NCBI RefSeq assembly: GCF_013372285.1
Contig: NZ_CP054301.1
Span: forward strand, 544,001-608,000
Direction of reading: 5' to 3'
Length of the DNA: 64,000 nucleotides
From: Marinomonas primoryensis
GTDB taxonomy: Bacteria > Pseudomonadota > Gammaproteobacteria > Pseudomonadales > Marinomonadaceae
The notes under the pieces are model-generated. The model was not told the DNA's origin, did not search any database, and saw only the letters and a list, made by a program, of their open reading frames with translations. Of the stretch, positions 1-8,491 are shown one piece after another (the stretch's first letter is position 1; each line of letters starts with the position of its first letter). A program made the translations under genes and the position numbers.

Positions 1-283
1 CTACATACAATAGTTCTGTGCGGACATGGTCATTTAAATAGGTAAGTTCAATAAGGTGTTTTAGACGTTGGGTCGCTTCATTGTCTGCTTCGACAAGCTC
101 GGCGTGAAATAACATAGTTTGTCGATGAAGAGACACGGTTTCTGCTTCTATACCCAGGTCAGAAGAAAGGCGATAAGAAACAACCACATAAATAGACGAC
201 ACAAACAAGGCAACGCAAAGGCAGACAAGTATCAACCTTAAACGAAATAGTTTGTCTCTCTGTAGCTCTAACAGTGGCGGCAT
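1..283 (-). CDS. N-terminal fragment of a membrane sensor protein (cut by window edge)
   Basis: The reading frame opens with ATG at 283 and runs off the left edge without a stop, giving about 94 residues. A short charged N-terminus (LQRDKLFRLR) is followed by one hydrophobic segment at about residues 16-37, then a polar stretch rich in Glu, Ala and Leu that looks helical. This is the usual start of a periplasmic sensor such as a histidine kinase, chemoreceptor or GGDEF protein. No output domain is visible, so the class cannot be decided. The upstream ribosome-binding site is weak. Confidence 0.55.
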   Translation of the reverse strand, partial: MPPLLELQRDKLFRLRLILVCLCVALFVSSIYVVVSYRLSSDLGIEAETVSLHRQTMLFHAELVEADNEATQRLKHLIELTYLNDHVRTELLYV

Positions 284-314
284 GCAATTCCAAAGGATTG
301 GAGGAATGTATTAT

Positions 315-524
315 TTATTTTTTACATGTACTAATGCCTGCTAAATGATAAACAGGACACCATCCAGAAATGAGAGAAACCAAATTAAGCACCCCAAAGA
401 TGGCTAATAATATTTCTAATATAGGCTCTTGAAGATAACTGTTATTTAATAGTAAAAAACCAATAATAACAATTCCTATCACGCCTCTTGCTATGCGATC
501 GATAGGGTGTAGGTTCTTCATCAT
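315..524 (-). CDS. DUF2892 (YgaP-like transmembrane) family protein
   Basis: A 69-residue protein with an N-terminal NLHPIDRIARGVIG segment, two hydrophobic helices (about 13-27 and 33-53) and a C-terminal GWCPVYHLAGISTCK motif. The R-x-x-R start and the CPxY near the end are the signature of the DUF2892 family, best known as the membrane tail of the rhodanese YgaP. Stand-alone copies are common in proteobacteria and their role is unknown. There is no rhodanese domain next to it. It is encoded just upstream of the truncated sensor on the same strand. Confidence 0.75.
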   Translation of the reverse strand: MMKNLHPIDRIARGVIGIVIIGFLLLNNSYLQEPILEILLAIFGVLNLVSLISGWCPVYHLAGISTCKK

Positions 525-673
525 TGTGTCTCTCCAGTTGATTTTACATATTCTACCATTAGCGTAAATTATCTTCTCGCTAGAAAAAAAACAATGTTAA
601 GACTGTAAAGAAATGCGTACCTATGTAATGGGTACTTTCATATGTTTTTTTATGCTTAATGCGTTTTGAAAAA

Positions 674-1262
674 TTATAAATCTAAACGCGTTTTTATAAA
701 ATTTAAAAAGGCTTCAATACGAGAAGCCAGTTTGGTGTGCTTGTAATACACGGCTTGAACTTGTTCTCTAGGGTTTGGACGGTCGATGGATTCAGTAAGT
801 AAGCTCACTAATTTACCTGCTCTAATATCTTTATAAATCATGAAATTAGAGAGTAAAGCAATACCATTGCCTGCTAAGCATAGTTGACGAATGGTTTCGC
901 CACTGCTGGCTTTAATATGTCTGGTGAGGCCACCAAATGAAGAGGGCTTCGGGCTAGCAAGTTGGCGTGTAATCCAGAGTCCATTAATCCGCCAATTCGA
1001 ATCGTCAGGTCGGACTTGAATTCGGGTTCTATCAAATCGGTAAAGCTTTCATTCGATACTAATTCAAGCTCGATGTCTGGGTATGTCGCTCTAAAAGGTT
1101 TAACCAGTGGCACCAATTGATGAAGCACAAAAGGGCTGGCTGCATCCATTCGTAATCGCCCACTGGGGCGCATTTTTTTGCTCCGTTAACGCCAATTCGG
1201 CGACGGCAATTTGTTCCATAGCGTGACGAATAACCTTTAAAATCACCAAGTACGAGCCAGGT
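674..1262 (-). pseudogene. Decayed LysR-family regulator (multiple frame breaks)
   Basis: Pieces of one LysR protein occur in order but in different frames. First comes a short linker-like piece (VIRHAMEQIAVAELALTEQK, about 1255-1190). A frame change at a run of seven A residues leads into the start of the effector domain (SGRLRMDAASPF to LVASPDILK, 1170-910). After about 60 missing residues a third frame gives the C-terminal part (SGETIRQLCLAGNGIALLS) to a stop at 674. The N-terminal helix-turn-helix is absent; nothing recognisable precedes 1262. The gene therefore has at least one frameshift, one internal deletion and a lost 5' end. Confidence 0.8.
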
Positions 1263-1457
1263 TAAGCAAATGTCTTTGCTTTTGCATTAACCCGATTAAG
1301 TGGTTTTTTAGACAAAATAGATTGTGTTCTCACTTAAGAAAAGTGTCTTTAAATAGCATGGTCACGATCAAGAAAACATAACTTAATGTAGAAATAAGCG
1401 GCTGTCTGTTGCAGGTTAGTCGCTTACGATGTGATTAAAATTGAATAAACGACGGCA

Positions 1458-2087
1458 TTACTTTGGCGCAAATGTCACCCCTTGCTTAAATGCCACAATG
1501 AGCGTTGAAATGACTCGGCGCATGGCATCCTCTCTTAATAACCCCGCTTTTGCAGACGCTTCTACATGCGCTGGATGAATGAAAACGGTAACCGCATCAC
1601 GCACCACATTTGCTGCCGCGAAAACATCATCAATGTAGAATTCTTTGTTTCGTACGCCATCTGAAAGGATGGTAGACAAAAGTTGGGTCATCACTTCGGT
1701 GTAATTTCGAATGATATCTGGTCGCTCTGTCACCACTCGTTTATATAGCTGATACAGCTCTGCGTCATTTTTGAAGCGTTGAAGTTTGCGTTGATGAAGC
1801 GCCACAATCAGTCCTTCCAGCCGTTCGGATGCGGGTAGAGGAGCCTCTACATAAGAGCGAGCCAATTTTGTTTCGTCATGTATGGTTGCGATAACTATGG
1901 CTTCGAACACTTCGGCTTTTGAACGGAAATGACGATAAATGGTCGTATGTGATGTGCCGAGCACTTTGGCAATGTCTACAACGTTTGTTTTTGCTGCGCC
2001 GAAACGGCGAACATGATCACTGGCCGCTTCTAAAATTCGAGTTGTCGTTAATGCGTCGTTGTTAGTTGCTTTCATAAGAGTGCTCAT
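1458..2087 (-). CDS. TetR/AcrR family transcriptional regulator
   Basis: A 209-residue one-domain regulator. Residues about 14-62 form the TetR DNA-binding region: AASDHVRRFGAAKTNVVDIAKVLG followed by the typical recognition helix and TTIYRHFRSKAEVFEAI. The C-terminal ligand domain is mostly helical and not assignable to a ligand. A perfect inverted repeat lies 44 bp upstream of its start and is probably its own operator. The nearest divergent gene is the metallo-beta-lactamase-fold lipoprotein, about 270 bp beyond that operator, so control of that gene is possible but not shown. Confidence 0.85.
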   Translation of the reverse strand: MSTLMKATNNDALTTTRILEAASDHVRRFGAAKTNVVDIAKVLGTSHTTIYRHFRSKAEVFEAIVIATIHDETKLARSYVEAPLPASERLEGLIVALHQRKLQRFKNDAELYQLYKRVVTERPDIIRNYTEVMTQLLSTILSDGVRNKEFYIDDVFAAANVVRDAVTVFIHPAHVEASAKAGLLREDAMRRVISTLIVAFKQGVTFAPK

Positions 2088-2130
2088 GTTCGATGATGGC
2101 TAAGTATATTCGATTCGAGATGAAAATTAA

Positions 2131-2158
2131 AACGAACAAAATATATATTATGTTCGTT
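2131..2158. promoter_or_regulatory. 28-bp inverted repeat, probable TetR operator
   Basis: Perfect 8-bp arms aacgaaca and tgttcgtt flank a 12-bp AT-rich spacer. Size, symmetry and position 44 bp before the TetR-family start fit autoregulation. The rest of the intergenic stretch to 2428 shows no convincing gene; a 71-codon frame there (2084-2299) has no family features. Confidence 0.65.
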
Positions 2159-2428
2159 GAATTTTGTTTTCTGATGAATTAGGATTTCTCTACCATCATG
2201 GATGGATGAGTCCAAATTCAAGAAAAGAGTGACGGTATTGCCTTTAAATCGAAGGTTCTGCTCGATATGAAAGGGAGGCTCTTGCCCATTTATGCTCATT
2301 GGTTAGGTGATATTTATAGCGGAGATGGCTGAGAGTTATTGGATGAGCTCTTTGGACGTTGCGTCATCGTAAAGCGGTGTAGTCTTATTCAGGTAAACCT
2401 TATTTTATTTAAAGGATAGGTAATTGTT

Positions 2429-3541
2429 ATGGGGTTGAAGAATAGGTTTTTAATACTGGCGAGACACCGCCTTTTTTTTAGCGTTATGTGGAAATCAAAA
2501 GTGCGTCTTATATGGCTTGTGATAGGTGCTATGTCTATGAGTGCATGTTCAAGCCAGCGCTTTCCCGTATCTGATCACAGTGATGGATCAGTATTTTATA
2601 ATGAAGATCGTTCTGTGAACTTCGATAGAGGTTTACTCGATATGATCAAATGGAAATTCTCAGGAGAAGAGGAAGTATGGCCTGACGCTGTAGTCGATAA
2701 TGTCGAGCCTAATTTCTCTAAGCAATTGGGACAAGGTGAGGGTGCGGTCACTTTTATTAATCATGCGACTGAGTTTGTTCAATTTGAGAAATTCACTGTA
2801 CTAACAGATCCGGTGTTTTCTGAAAGGGTGAGTCCATTCTCGTGGATGGGGCCTAAGCGACACAGAGAGCCTGGAGCGTCCTTAGCTGAACTTCCTAAAA
2901 TTGATGTGGTTATTGTGAGTCATAATCACTTTGATCACATGGATATTGACTCATTAGTGGCGATCGAAAAGAAAGATCAGCCAATCTTTATCGTTCCCTT
3001 GGGAAATAAGGCGTTCTTAGAAGAGAATGGCATTAACCATGTTGTAGAGCTCGATTGGTGGCAGAGTTATTCATCCGATGCTGGTTTTGATATTACACTT
3101 GTTCCTATGCAGCATTGGTCAGCTCGTGGAATATTTGACAGATTTGAAACACTTTGGGGAGGGTATGTCGTTGAGTCTTCAGGCCTAAAAGTATTGTTTG
3201 CTGGTGACACTGGATATAACAAGCAATTTAAAGAAATTGAAGAAAAGTTTGGCGCGATGGATTTGAGTCTTTTGCCGATTGGGGCGTATGAGCCCCGATG
3301 GTTTATGAAAGACCAACATATGAATCCTGAAGAGGCGGTTCAGGCCCACTTGGATTTACGTTCTAAGCTGAGTATAGGGATGCATTTTGGTGCATTTCAA
3401 TTAACGGATGAGGGGATTGAAGATCCGGCGACGGACTTGGTAAAAAGCCTTGTGAGCAAAAACATTGATCTAAAAGACTTTATTGTGCCGAAAAATGGCC
3501 AAACCACTTTCTTTGAAAGTGCAAAGCCTGACGTGAAATAA
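2429..3541 (+). CDS. MBL-fold metallohydrolase lipoprotein (NAPE-PLD/UlaG-like)
   Basis: A 370-residue protein with a hydrophobic N-terminus ending in a lipobox-like MSMSAC-S at about residues 36-42, so it is probably a lipoprotein. The metallo-beta-lactamase fold follows: a metal-binding SHNHFDHMD motif (about 164-172), a third His near MQHWSARG, an Asp in FAGDTGY, and a late His in IGMHFGAF. GPKRHREPG and GAYEPRWFMKDQHMNPEEA match the branch related to N-acyl-phosphatidylethanolamine phospholipase D and UlaG-type lactonases; the substrate is unknown. AAAGGATAGG 8 bp before the ATG supports this start. A second Met at codon 20 would still keep the signal region. Confidence 0.8.
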   Translation: MGLKNRFLILARHRLFFSVMWKSKVRLIWLVIGAMSMSACSSQRFPVSDHSDGSVFYNEDRSVNFDRGLLDMIKWKFSGEEEVWPDAVVDNVEPNFSKQLGQGEGAVTFINHATEFVQFEKFTVLTDPVFSERVSPFSWMGPKRHREPGASLAELPKIDVVIVSHNHFDHMDIDSLVAIEKKDQPIFIVPLGNKAFLEENGINHVVELDWWQSYSSDAGFDITLVPMQHWSARGIFDRFETLWGGYVVESSGLKVLFAGDTGYNKQFKEIEEKFGAMDLSLLPIGAYEPRWFMKDQHMNPEEAVQAHLDLRSKLSIGMHFGAFQLTDEGIEDPATDLVKSLVSKNIDLKDFIVPKNGQTTFFESAKPDVK

Positions 3542-3551
3542 GACTGAGCTT

Positions 3552-3583
3552 CTTTTTGGGTTGCTGTGCCGCAACCTAAAAAG
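3552..3583. other. Stem-loop after the MBL-fold gene
   Basis: Arms CTTTTTGGGTTGC and GCAACCTAAAAAG pair over 13 positions with one G-U wobble and a 6-nt loop, starting 11 bp after the stop. The U run lies inside the 5' arm rather than after the stem, so it is not a classical intrinsic terminator. It may protect the mRNA 3' end. Confidence 0.45.
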
Positions 3584-3640
3584 GTTTCATACGCCAAGAG
3601 TGATCTATTTTAAACGCTGGCATGGCATAGGAGGAATGAA

Positions 3641-3991
3641 TTGAAAAAGAAAACGCTATTTTTTATGTTAATGACTTTCTTCACCATCAATCTGTTTGCT
3701 TCAACGCAAGATGAAATAAGTCATTTGTTGGATTATGTTGGGATAACAGAGTGCAAGTATGAAAGAAATGGCACTCTGTACAATGGTGCAGAAGCCGCAA
3801 ATCATATTAATAAAAAGTATGACTATTACAGAAATAAAGTTCAGACAGCAGAAGACTTTATCGAGTATGCTGCGACCAAAAGCGTGTTTTCTGGGAAGTA
3901 TTATTTAATTCATTGTAACGATAATCCCCCCGTTAAAAGCCAAGACTGGTTATCGGCTGAATTGGTGCGTTATAGAGATACTCAAAAGTAG
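3641..3991 (+). CDS. DUF5329 family exported protein
   Basis: A 116-residue protein with a signal peptide (hydrophobic about residues 6-20, ending near FAST). The mature part DEISHLLDYVGITECKYERNG, the central EAANHINKKYDYY, and TAEDFIEYAATKSVFSGKYYLIHC match the DUF5329 family of small periplasmic proteins with two conserved Cys (here in TECKY and IHCND). Function unknown. The start is TTG, chosen because AGGAGG lies 6 nt upstream; an ATG five bases earlier opens only a two-codon frame. It may be cotranscribed with the upstream lipoprotein gene, although a stem-loop separates them. Confidence 0.75.
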   Translation: MKKKTLFFMLMTFFTINLFASTQDEISHLLDYVGITECKYERNGTLYNGAEAANHINKKYDYYRNKVQTAEDFIEYAATKSVFSGKYYLIHCNDNPPVKSQDWLSAELVRYRDTQK

Positions 3992-4028
3992 TTACCGTCT
4001 CAAATCAGAAAAAAAGCTTTGTTCAAAA

Positions 4029-4050
4029 GGCGATAGCGTTTGTTATCGCC
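4029..4050 (+). terminator. Hairpin downstream of the DUF5329 gene
   Basis: GGCGATA and TATCGCC form a 7-bp stem with an 8-nt loop 37 bp after the stop. The following TCTCCTTCCT is pyrimidine-rich but not a clean U tract, so termination strength is uncertain. The remaining bases to 4277 hold no recognisable gene. Confidence 0.5.
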
Positions 4051-4277
4051 TCTCCTTCCTCAACGTTAACGGTCCGCCATTCTCTTTTGCTACAAAGTGA
4101 ATAGAGCGCTGCATTTTCTGTCGTCAACTTTTGATCGAAAGGTCTTCATCCACTTGTCATTCGTTGTGGCTGTATTTGTTTGTTATTCCTGAATTCAAGT
4201 CCGAAGTTTATTCCATTAAAACCGCTAGTAATCTAAGATTAACTTAAGTTAAACGTTTACTGGGCAGGGTCGTTTTA

Positions 4278-5558
4278 ATGTTTACACGTTTTTTTCGTAC
4301 AAACAATCTATCCCAAAAAATGATGCGTGTTATTTTTTTCATATATTTGGCTGTTACTTGCGTAATTACAAGTATGCAGTTCTTCAGTGAATATTTGAAA
4401 ACACAGGACTCAATACTCAATGAATTGAAACAGTTGGAAGAAACCGTCCGTGAACCTATTTCTACCAGCTTATGGCAATACAACGGAAATCAACTGAATG
4501 TACTCGTCGCTGGATTGGTCAAAATGCCCATTATCGAAGGTGTCGATGTTTTCGATAAAGATGCCCAAACCATGCTTTCCAAAAGATCCTACAACTCGGG
4601 CTCAGCTCCCTTGTCTCTTTTCGATACGACGTCAGATTTAAATTGGACACTTAATGGAGAAAGCGTCTTTCTTGGAAAGCTTGTGCTTTATTCATCATCC
4701 GAAGTCGTTTTAAATCGAGTTTTATTTGGCTTTTCTCTGATTGCTATTACGGCCATCATTAAGTTATCTATTTTGTTTTGGCTATTTGTCTGGGCATTTG
4801 ATCGTTATTTAGCAAGTCCTTTGAAGGAACTAATGACTCAAGTGAATGAAGTTCAAATGAGTCCTAATATGAGCAAACGGATTAATCTGTCTAACATTGA
4901 AAATAACGAGATTAGTCAGCTTCAAGAACACATGAATACGATGCTATCCGCTCTAGAGATGGACCGAGAACAGCTATTAGAGGATGAGCAAGCTAAGCGG
5001 AATTGGCTAGAGGATGCGGTCGCAAAGCGCACTGAAGACTTGCAGGTTTTGAATAAAAAATTAAAAGAACTCGCCACAAGAGATTCTTTAACAGGCATAT
5101 TAAATCGGGGAAGTTTTTTTGAAACGGCGCAACACTTACTGATTCTGTCACAACGTCAAAAATCGCCTGCATCCTTTTTGTTGGTCGATTTGGATAATTT
5201 TAAAAGGGTCAACGACACTTATGGTCATTTTGTTGGCGACAAAGTACTCATCCATTTCACGCAGACCATTCAGAAGTCCTTAAGAAAATCTGACCTCATT
5301 GGCAGAGTCGGTGGAGAAGAGTTTGCCATATTTCTCCCTGACACCGGCAATGATGATGCTTTCCAGCTTGCCGAAAAACTACGAAAAATTATTAGTCATT
5401 CTGCGTTGGAAGTTGATGGTAAAACAGTGGCTTATACAGTGAGCCTTGGTGTTGAGTCATCCGAGCCAAAAGACCATTTAATTGATGAGTTATTTAAACG
5501 CGCCGATTTGAAGCTGTATGGTGCCAAAGACAAGGGTCGTGATCGTGTTGAGAAATAA
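4278..5558 (+). CDS. Membrane diguanylate cyclase (HAMP-like linker plus GGDEF)
   Basis: A 426-residue sensor cyclase. Two membrane helices (about 14-36 and 148-172) enclose a periplasmic loop of about 110 residues. A HAMP-like segment and a coiled coil (about 175-262) lead to a GGDEF domain (about 268-425). The domain keeps TRDSLTGILNRGSF, the metal-binding DLDNFKRVNDTYGH and the active-site GGEEF. RKSD lies five residues before GGEEF, an intact RxxD product-inhibition site. It should make c-di-GMP from two GTP at the inner membrane. The next gene starts inside its 3' end, so the two are translationally coupled. Confidence 0.88.
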   Translation: MFTRFFRTNNLSQKMMRVIFFIYLAVTCVITSMQFFSEYLKTQDSILNELKQLEETVREPISTSLWQYNGNQLNVLVAGLVKMPIIEGVDVFDKDAQTMLSKRSYNSGSAPLSLFDTTSDLNWTLNGESVFLGKLVLYSSSEVVLNRVLFGFSLIAITAIIKLSILFWLFVWAFDRYLASPLKELMTQVNEVQMSPNMSKRINLSNIENNEISQLQEHMNTMLSALEMDREQLLEDEQAKRNWLEDAVAKRTEDLQVLNKKLKELATRDSLTGILNRGSFFETAQHLLILSQRQKSPASFLLVDLDNFKRVNDTYGHFVGDKVLIHFTQTIQKSLRKSDLIGRVGGEEFAIFLPDTGNDDAFQLAEKLRKIISHSALEVDGKTVAYTVSLGVESSEPKDHLIDELFKRADLKLYGAKDKGRDRVEK

Positions 5559-6390
5559 GAAACTGAGCAATAAAAAAGCGAAAAACAAACGATTAAACTA
5601 TTTCTCATTCCTGATGGTCTTTCTGGCAGGCATCAGCGTGCCTCATATCGGCTACGCTGCGGCGTTAAAAGTGTGTTACGACCAATGGCCGCCAATGACA
5701 ATATTCCCATCAGAAGGGGACTCTGAGCGTGGTGTTGTTATCGATATGCTGGAGCAAATATATTCATCGAAAGGCTACCAGCTTGAATACTATGAAGTGC
5801 CTCTGGCACGAGGGTTGGATATGGTGAAAGAGGGACTTTGCGATGTATTGCCGGAATACTTATACTCAAAAAATCCAGACGATCACTTTGTCTATGCCGA
5901 CGAAGAAACGTTTGCCTACACCACCGCCTTCGTTGTTAGGCGAGATGATCCGTGGCGCTATAATGGCATTCAATCCTTAAAAGGCAAGCGCATCGCTACT
6001 GGGCCTGGTTGGGACTACAGTTCAATGAGTGCTGGCTACCAAGATTATATTGATGATCCAAGAAATTCTAACCTCGTAGAAGTTGTTGCCGGTTATGATG
6101 ATGTGGTTGACCGAATCTTCCAGATGATCAGCGAAAATAGAGTCGATTTATACGCAGACAATGACCTTGTCCTTCAGTACGTTTTAAATCGTCTCAACCT
6201 AAATGATGACCTTCAAATAGTGCGCCCCGGTTTAGAGAATAAATTGGTTGAAATGCCGATTTTCTCCAAAAACATTCCCACTGAAAAAAGACAAGACTTG
6301 ATCAAGATTTGGAATGAAGGCCGCTTGGCAATGAAAGGTGAAAAAGAGCAAGTACTTCTTAATAAGTACAAGGTGTCATTGGCAAAGTAG
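5545..6390 (+). CDS. Periplasmic solute-binding protein, family 3
   Basis: A protein of 281 residues from the GTG at 5545, preceded by AAGGG with an 8-nt spacing; an upstream in-frame ATG at 5518 has no such site. A basic N-terminus and hydrophobic segment ending in GYAA form a signal peptide. The mature part (KVCYDQWPPMTIF, RGVVIDMLEQIYSSKGY, PLARGLDMVKEGLCDVLP) is a PBPb/SBP_bac_3 fold related to amino-acid-binding and sensory proteins. There is no ABC permease nearby. Its start overlaps the cyclase by 14 bp, so it may deliver a ligand signal to that cyclase; this is inference. Confidence 0.8.
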   Translation: MLRNKKLSNKKAKNKRLNYFSFLMVFLAGISVPHIGYAAALKVCYDQWPPMTIFPSEGDSERGVVIDMLEQIYSSKGYQLEYYEVPLARGLDMVKEGLCDVLPEYLYSKNPDDHFVYADEETFAYTTAFVVRRDDPWRYNGIQSLKGKRIATGPGWDYSSMSAGYQDYIDDPRNSNLVEVVAGYDDVVDRIFQMISENRVDLYADNDLVLQYVLNRLNLNDDLQIVRPGLENKLVEMPIFSKNIPTEKRQDLIKIWNEGRLAMKGEKEQVLLNKYKVSLAK

Positions 6391-6545
6391 CGTAAGGCAG
6401 ACCAGCATACCTTTTGAATTATTGGAAATTTAAGAGATGGGGTCACTATCAAATCAACTCATTGAATAGCTGACCCATCTAGAGTTGACTGGTTCGACAA
6501 TGAACCTGAATCACCGTTACCATCACCTAAGAGACATCTACTGAA

Positions 6546-7598
6546 ATGCTAAGAAATGCAACTGAACTCCAGCTTGAGCCGATTGATGCTGTTATCACTT
6601 GGGTCGATGGGAACGCTGAGAAACACCGTAAGAAGCGACAAGAATATATGGCAATTGAGCCTTTGCCACTGCATGAAAATGCATCGAACCCTCATCGGTG
6701 GTTGTGTAGCGATGAAATCTTGTACTGCATCCAATCGATCGAAAACCATGCGCCGTGGGTAGGTAAAATCTGGATTGTTGTTGATGAAGAAGGCCCCGAT
6801 TTATCAAGCCTCTCGGAAAGCATTAGAGCCAAGGTACATCTTGCCTATCATTCGGAAATCTTTGATGGGTTCACGCAAGTGTTACCCACATTTAACTCTT
6901 TGACCATTGAAAGCATGCTGTGGCGGATTGAAGGGTTGAGCGAGCGGTTCATGTACTTTAATGATGATGTGTTCTTGACTGCGCCCCTAAAACCGTCAGA
7001 CATTTTTGACGGGCTTACTCCTATTTTTCGAGGCAAGTGGGTTGACTATAGCGGGGTGCTTGGCAGTGCCGAAGCACGGGATGACCCTGCGAAATTCCAC
7101 TATTTTATGCAAATAAATGCGGCCCAAATCATTGGCTTTCCTTGTACAGGGCTGTTTTCTGCTGCCCATGTAGTACATCCTTTTCGACGTTCAAAGATGG
7201 CCGAATTGTTTGCTCTGTATCCCGATTACTTTCTTAGTAACATAAAATACAGATTTCGGAACTTGGAGCAATTTCTCCCGCAGGGACTGCATAATCACGC
7301 TTGTATCAGGGATAAAGAGGCCAAGGTCAGCACGACAGATGACCACCTACACATTACAAGCGGACAGGGAAAGGGGCAGCCTCCTGCTGATACTCTAGCG
7401 CTGTTGATCAGAGCGACAGGTCCTGACATCAAGTTTCTATGCGTTAATGATCTCCCTCAACTGGTAGAAATCATCCCAAACGCAGGTGAATGGATTGCTC
7501 AGGCCATTGGCGGGTTTCCGGTGCGCGCTAAAAATACAACAATCGAGAGATTGTGCCTGCAATCAGAGGATGCAGCGATAAATTTGGCAAAAGGATGA
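6546..7598 (+). CDS. Stealth-family phosphotransferase (capsule-type)
   Basis: A 350-residue soluble protein with the Stealth conserved regions in order: CR1 IDAVITWVDGN at about residues 13-23; a CR2 block with NHAPWVGKIWIVVDEEGP (about 68-85) and RFMYFNDDVFLTAPL (about 133-147); and a CR3-like NHACIRDKEAK. Family members such as SacB/CpsY transfer hexose-1-phosphate from nucleotide sugars to glycans in capsule synthesis. No other polysaccharide gene is present in the window, so this is an orphan copy whose acceptor is unknown. The ribosome-binding site is weak, but no better start lies before CR1. Confidence 0.85.
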   Translation: MLRNATELQLEPIDAVITWVDGNAEKHRKKRQEYMAIEPLPLHENASNPHRWLCSDEILYCIQSIENHAPWVGKIWIVVDEEGPDLSSLSESIRAKVHLAYHSEIFDGFTQVLPTFNSLTIESMLWRIEGLSERFMYFNDDVFLTAPLKPSDIFDGLTPIFRGKWVDYSGVLGSAEARDDPAKFHYFMQINAAQIIGFPCTGLFSAAHVVHPFRRSKMAELFALYPDYFLSNIKYRFRNLEQFLPQGLHNHACIRDKEAKVSTTDDHLHITSGQGKGQPPADTLALLIRATGPDIKFLCVNDLPQLVEIIPNAGEWIAQAIGGFPVRAKNTTIERLCLQSEDAAINLAKG

Positions 7599-7697
7599 TG
7601 CGGCTATCTGTAGATTAGCTTTAAAACTTAGGGTCGAATTCACATGGTTTCTTAGTTACTCTTAACCAAACGTTAATAAGACAGATTAAGGTATTTC

Positions 7698-8285
7698 ATG
7701 CCAGAGTCACTAAACGACAAAACTCTCGATAAACAACTCGACTTTTTACGTGAGATCGATCAACTCAAATCTGTCATCCGTAAATCGCCATTGATTGATC
7801 AATCACGAAGGGAGAACTCAGCCGAACATTCATGGCATTTGGCCATGTACGCGTTGATCCTAAAAGACAGCTCGGACCAAAATATTAATCTGGATCGCGT
7901 GATTAAAATGCTCTTGATTCATGACATCGTTGAAATCGATGCTGGCGATCATCCCCTCCACGAAACCATAGACAATTCACTTCAAGAAGAAGCCGAGCGA
8001 AAAGCGGCAGAACGTATTTTTGGCTTACTTCCAACGTCACAAGGTGAAGAGCTCAAAGCCCTCTGGTACGAGTTTGAAGCCGCCGAAAGTCACGATGCTG
8101 TCTTTGCTAAATCATTGGATCGTCTACAGCCACTTATTCACAACGTCGCCACTAAAGGCGGCACATGGGTAGAAGGTAACGTCAGCCACGAACAAGTGAA
8201 ACAGCGCTACGGGTCAGTGATTAGCGCAGGTTCAAAGACACTTTGGGGTTATGTGAAAGGCTTGGTGAAGAAGCATTTTCAATGA
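7698..8285 (+). CDS. HD-domain phosphohydrolase (HDDC2/YfbR-like 5'-nucleotidase)
   Basis: A 195-residue protein covering one HD domain. Metal ligands are visible in order: His of SAEHSWHLA (about 42-50), the His-Asp pair in LLIHDIVEIDAGD (about 74-86) and a late Asp in AKSLDRLQPL. The pattern LKSVIRKSPL, ENSAEHSWH and EIDAGDHP matches the HDDC2 group, related to E. coli YfbR, which removes phosphate from deoxynucleoside monophosphates. The substrate here is unproven. It stands alone, 99 bp after the Stealth gene. Confidence 0.82.
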   Translation: MPESLNDKTLDKQLDFLREIDQLKSVIRKSPLIDQSRRENSAEHSWHLAMYALILKDSSDQNINLDRVIKMLLIHDIVEIDAGDHPLHETIDNSLQEEAERKAAERIFGLLPTSQGEELKALWYEFEAAESHDAVFAKSLDRLQPLIHNVATKGGTWVEGNVSHEQVKQRYGSVISAGSKTLWGYVKGLVKKHFQ

Positions 8286-8491
8286 AAGGCTCTATATTTT
8301 TTTATGAATATAACTGCTTTAGCGCCCAATTCTTCAAACAATTGCGACGTTCTATTTGAGGTAGGCGCACCTTTATTTTTCGTCACTTACCTATACAATT
8401 TAATATTTTTTGTACTATGATTTTCCGAATCCAATTATTACTATCTGTGATAAAACTCCTATGGAATGATGATATTAAACAAGGACTTAGA

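Noticed and set aside
2084-2299. 71-codon open frame upstream of the TetR gene
   Set aside because: It covers the operator, has no ribosome-binding site and no recognisable domain.
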